Shown here piece after piece: positions 63,285 through 64,000 of a stretch of DNA of 64,000 nucleotides. Source of the DNA: Atherinomorus stipes. Lineage: Eukaryota; Chordata; Actinopteri; Atheriniformes; Atherinidae. The stretch spans positions 310,001 to 374,000 of the forward strand of contig JALJCO010003983.1 of NCBI GenBank assembly GCA_023101725.1, read 5' to 3'. Position 1 is the first letter of the stretch; the number at the start of each line of letters is the position of its first letter. The notes under the pieces were generated by a model that saw only the letters and a program-made list of their open reading frames with translations, was not told the DNA's origin and did no database searches. The position numbers were made by a program, and so were the translations under genes.

Positions 63285-63600
63285 ACTGGCGTCTGCTCCA
63301 ATCATGAGCTTCTTCCAACACAGCGTCATGCTCAGGGTCGTGAGGGTTGCTGGTGCCTATCCCAGCTATTACCAAGCGAGAGGCAGTTACATCCTGGACA
63401 GGTCGCCAGTCTGTTGCAAGGCCAACACAGACAGACAGACAACCATTCACACTCACATTCATTAAGTGGGATCAATTAACCCAACGTGCATTTCTTTGGA
63501 CAGTGGGAGGAAGATGGAGTACCTGTAGAGAACCCATGCATACACGGGGGGAGAACATGCAAACTCCACACAGGAGTTTGCATAGAGTAAACAACTAACT
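63285..63600 (-). repeat. Fish SINE-like repeat, copy 3
   Basis: Landmarks 'ggacaggtcgccagtctgttg', 'acagacagacagacaaccattc', 'aacgtgcatttctttggacag' and 'ggagaacatgcaaactccac'. The best preserved of the three copies in the window, in the same orientation as 37325-37650. A T-rich tract lies just left, at 63241-63265. Confidence 0.8.
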
Positions 63601-63851
63601 ATAATCACACCGTCGTTGTTGCCGTGGGCCTGGAGTTGCTACGATGACTCATCCGATAAAGCAACTTGTTCACCATCAGTAACCTACACTCTGTAGACAC
63701 GTTTTCAGCTCAACTCAGCCCGTTAGAACCTCGCCAGAATTGGTACAGAAAATGTTTCGACTTAGCCCAGATAACCCTTTGTGGAAAAACTCAAACCGAG
63801 TCGAGGCGAGTTAAGTAGAGCTGAGTAGGTGCTAGTGGAAAAGGGACTTTA

Positions 63852-64000
63852 GCATTGCTAGCTAACAGCTTGTACCCAAGAATCCATTCTGCCAGCTGCT
63901 ATAGGACGGGACATGAATTTACGTTTTAGATTTCTATGTGCAGCCATGCACATGAAAAAGTATTTACTTGAAAAAATGTCTAGAAATATTTTAAAAAGAG
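63852..64000 (+). other. rbm26: rbm26 intron 7, continuing past the window
   Basis: No exon following 59624 was found before the window edge. The expected Pro-rich continuation and RRM exons must lie further right, so intron 7 is at least 4.4 kb. Confidence 0.6.

Larger units (their letters stand above)
61453..63851. mobile_element. 2.4-kb inverted-repeat-bounded block (rbm26 intron 7)
   Basis: The left end GCCCCTTTTCCGCTAGTACC, continuing with 'tcagcgctaccccactcgg', is inverted at the right end (read inverted: TCCCTTTTCCACTAGCACC, then 'tactcagctctacttaactcg'). The same terminal motif bounds the foldback element at 34887-36012, so this is one family. Inside are a small palindrome (61641-61782, ends tgcagcttg...caagctgca), a tRNA-like SINE head (62030-62130), a 150-codon ORF on the minus strand, a T-rich tract (63241-63265) and a SINE copy (63285-63600). 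Some of these are likely nested insertions. No transposase is visible. Confidence 0.65.

Overview
This window is vertebrate nuclear DNA, almost certainly from a teleost fish and probably a percomorph. Short exons with GT-AG splice sites are separated by AT-rich introns, and the introns are packed with DNA-transposon and retroposon remnants of fish type. Nothing bacterial, plasmid or phage-like is present. Exons were joined by hand from splice sites, reading frame and remembered family sequence. No database search was run.

Six protein-coding loci are supported. From left to right they are: (1) the N-terminal coding exons of a TANC-family scaffold gene, best fit tanc1, minus strand, leaving the window on the left; (2) gtf2f2, TFIIF beta/RAP30, minus strand, complete; (3) gpalpp1, minus strand, complete; (4) ercc3, the XPB helicase of TFIIH, plus strand, complete in 15 coding exons and 783 residues; (5) cyp27c1, a mitochondrial P450 retinoid desaturase, plus strand, complete in 9 exons and 541 residues; (6) the first seven coding exons of rbm26, plus strand, leaving the window on the right. 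gtf2f2 and ercc3 both encode general RNA polymerase II initiation factors (TFIIF and TFIIH). The remaining loci have unrelated roles, so this is a chromosomal neighbourhood and not a functional cluster. As I recall human maps, gtf2f2, gpalpp1 and rbm26 correspond to chromosome 13 and tanc1, ercc3 and cyp27c1 to chromosome 2, so the window mixes two ancestral blocks.

Most of the remaining sequence is mobile-element debris. It includes a Tc1-like element split by a second insertion (13.9-15.5 kb), and five elements with TTAA or near-TTAA flanks and AGG-type ends, one of them filling most of ercc3 intron 10. There are three hAT-type elements with 8-bp target duplications, one still encoding a transposase tail. 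LINE reverse-transcriptase remnants lie in ercc3 intron 11, a BEL/Pao remnant lies in cyp27c1 intron 1, and paired MITEs lie in cyp27c1 introns. A foldback element with tRNA-like arms sits in ercc3 intron 13. A 2.4-kb inverted-repeat-bounded block in rbm26 intron 7 contains an unrecognised 150-residue single-pass membrane ORF.

The points most worth a second look are that orphan membrane ORF, the tRNA-like foldback, an 18-residue candidate cassette exon in gtf2f2, two GC-AG introns (gpalpp1 and rbm26), and the nested insertions that date one element against another. I did not find a convincing new multi-gene system.
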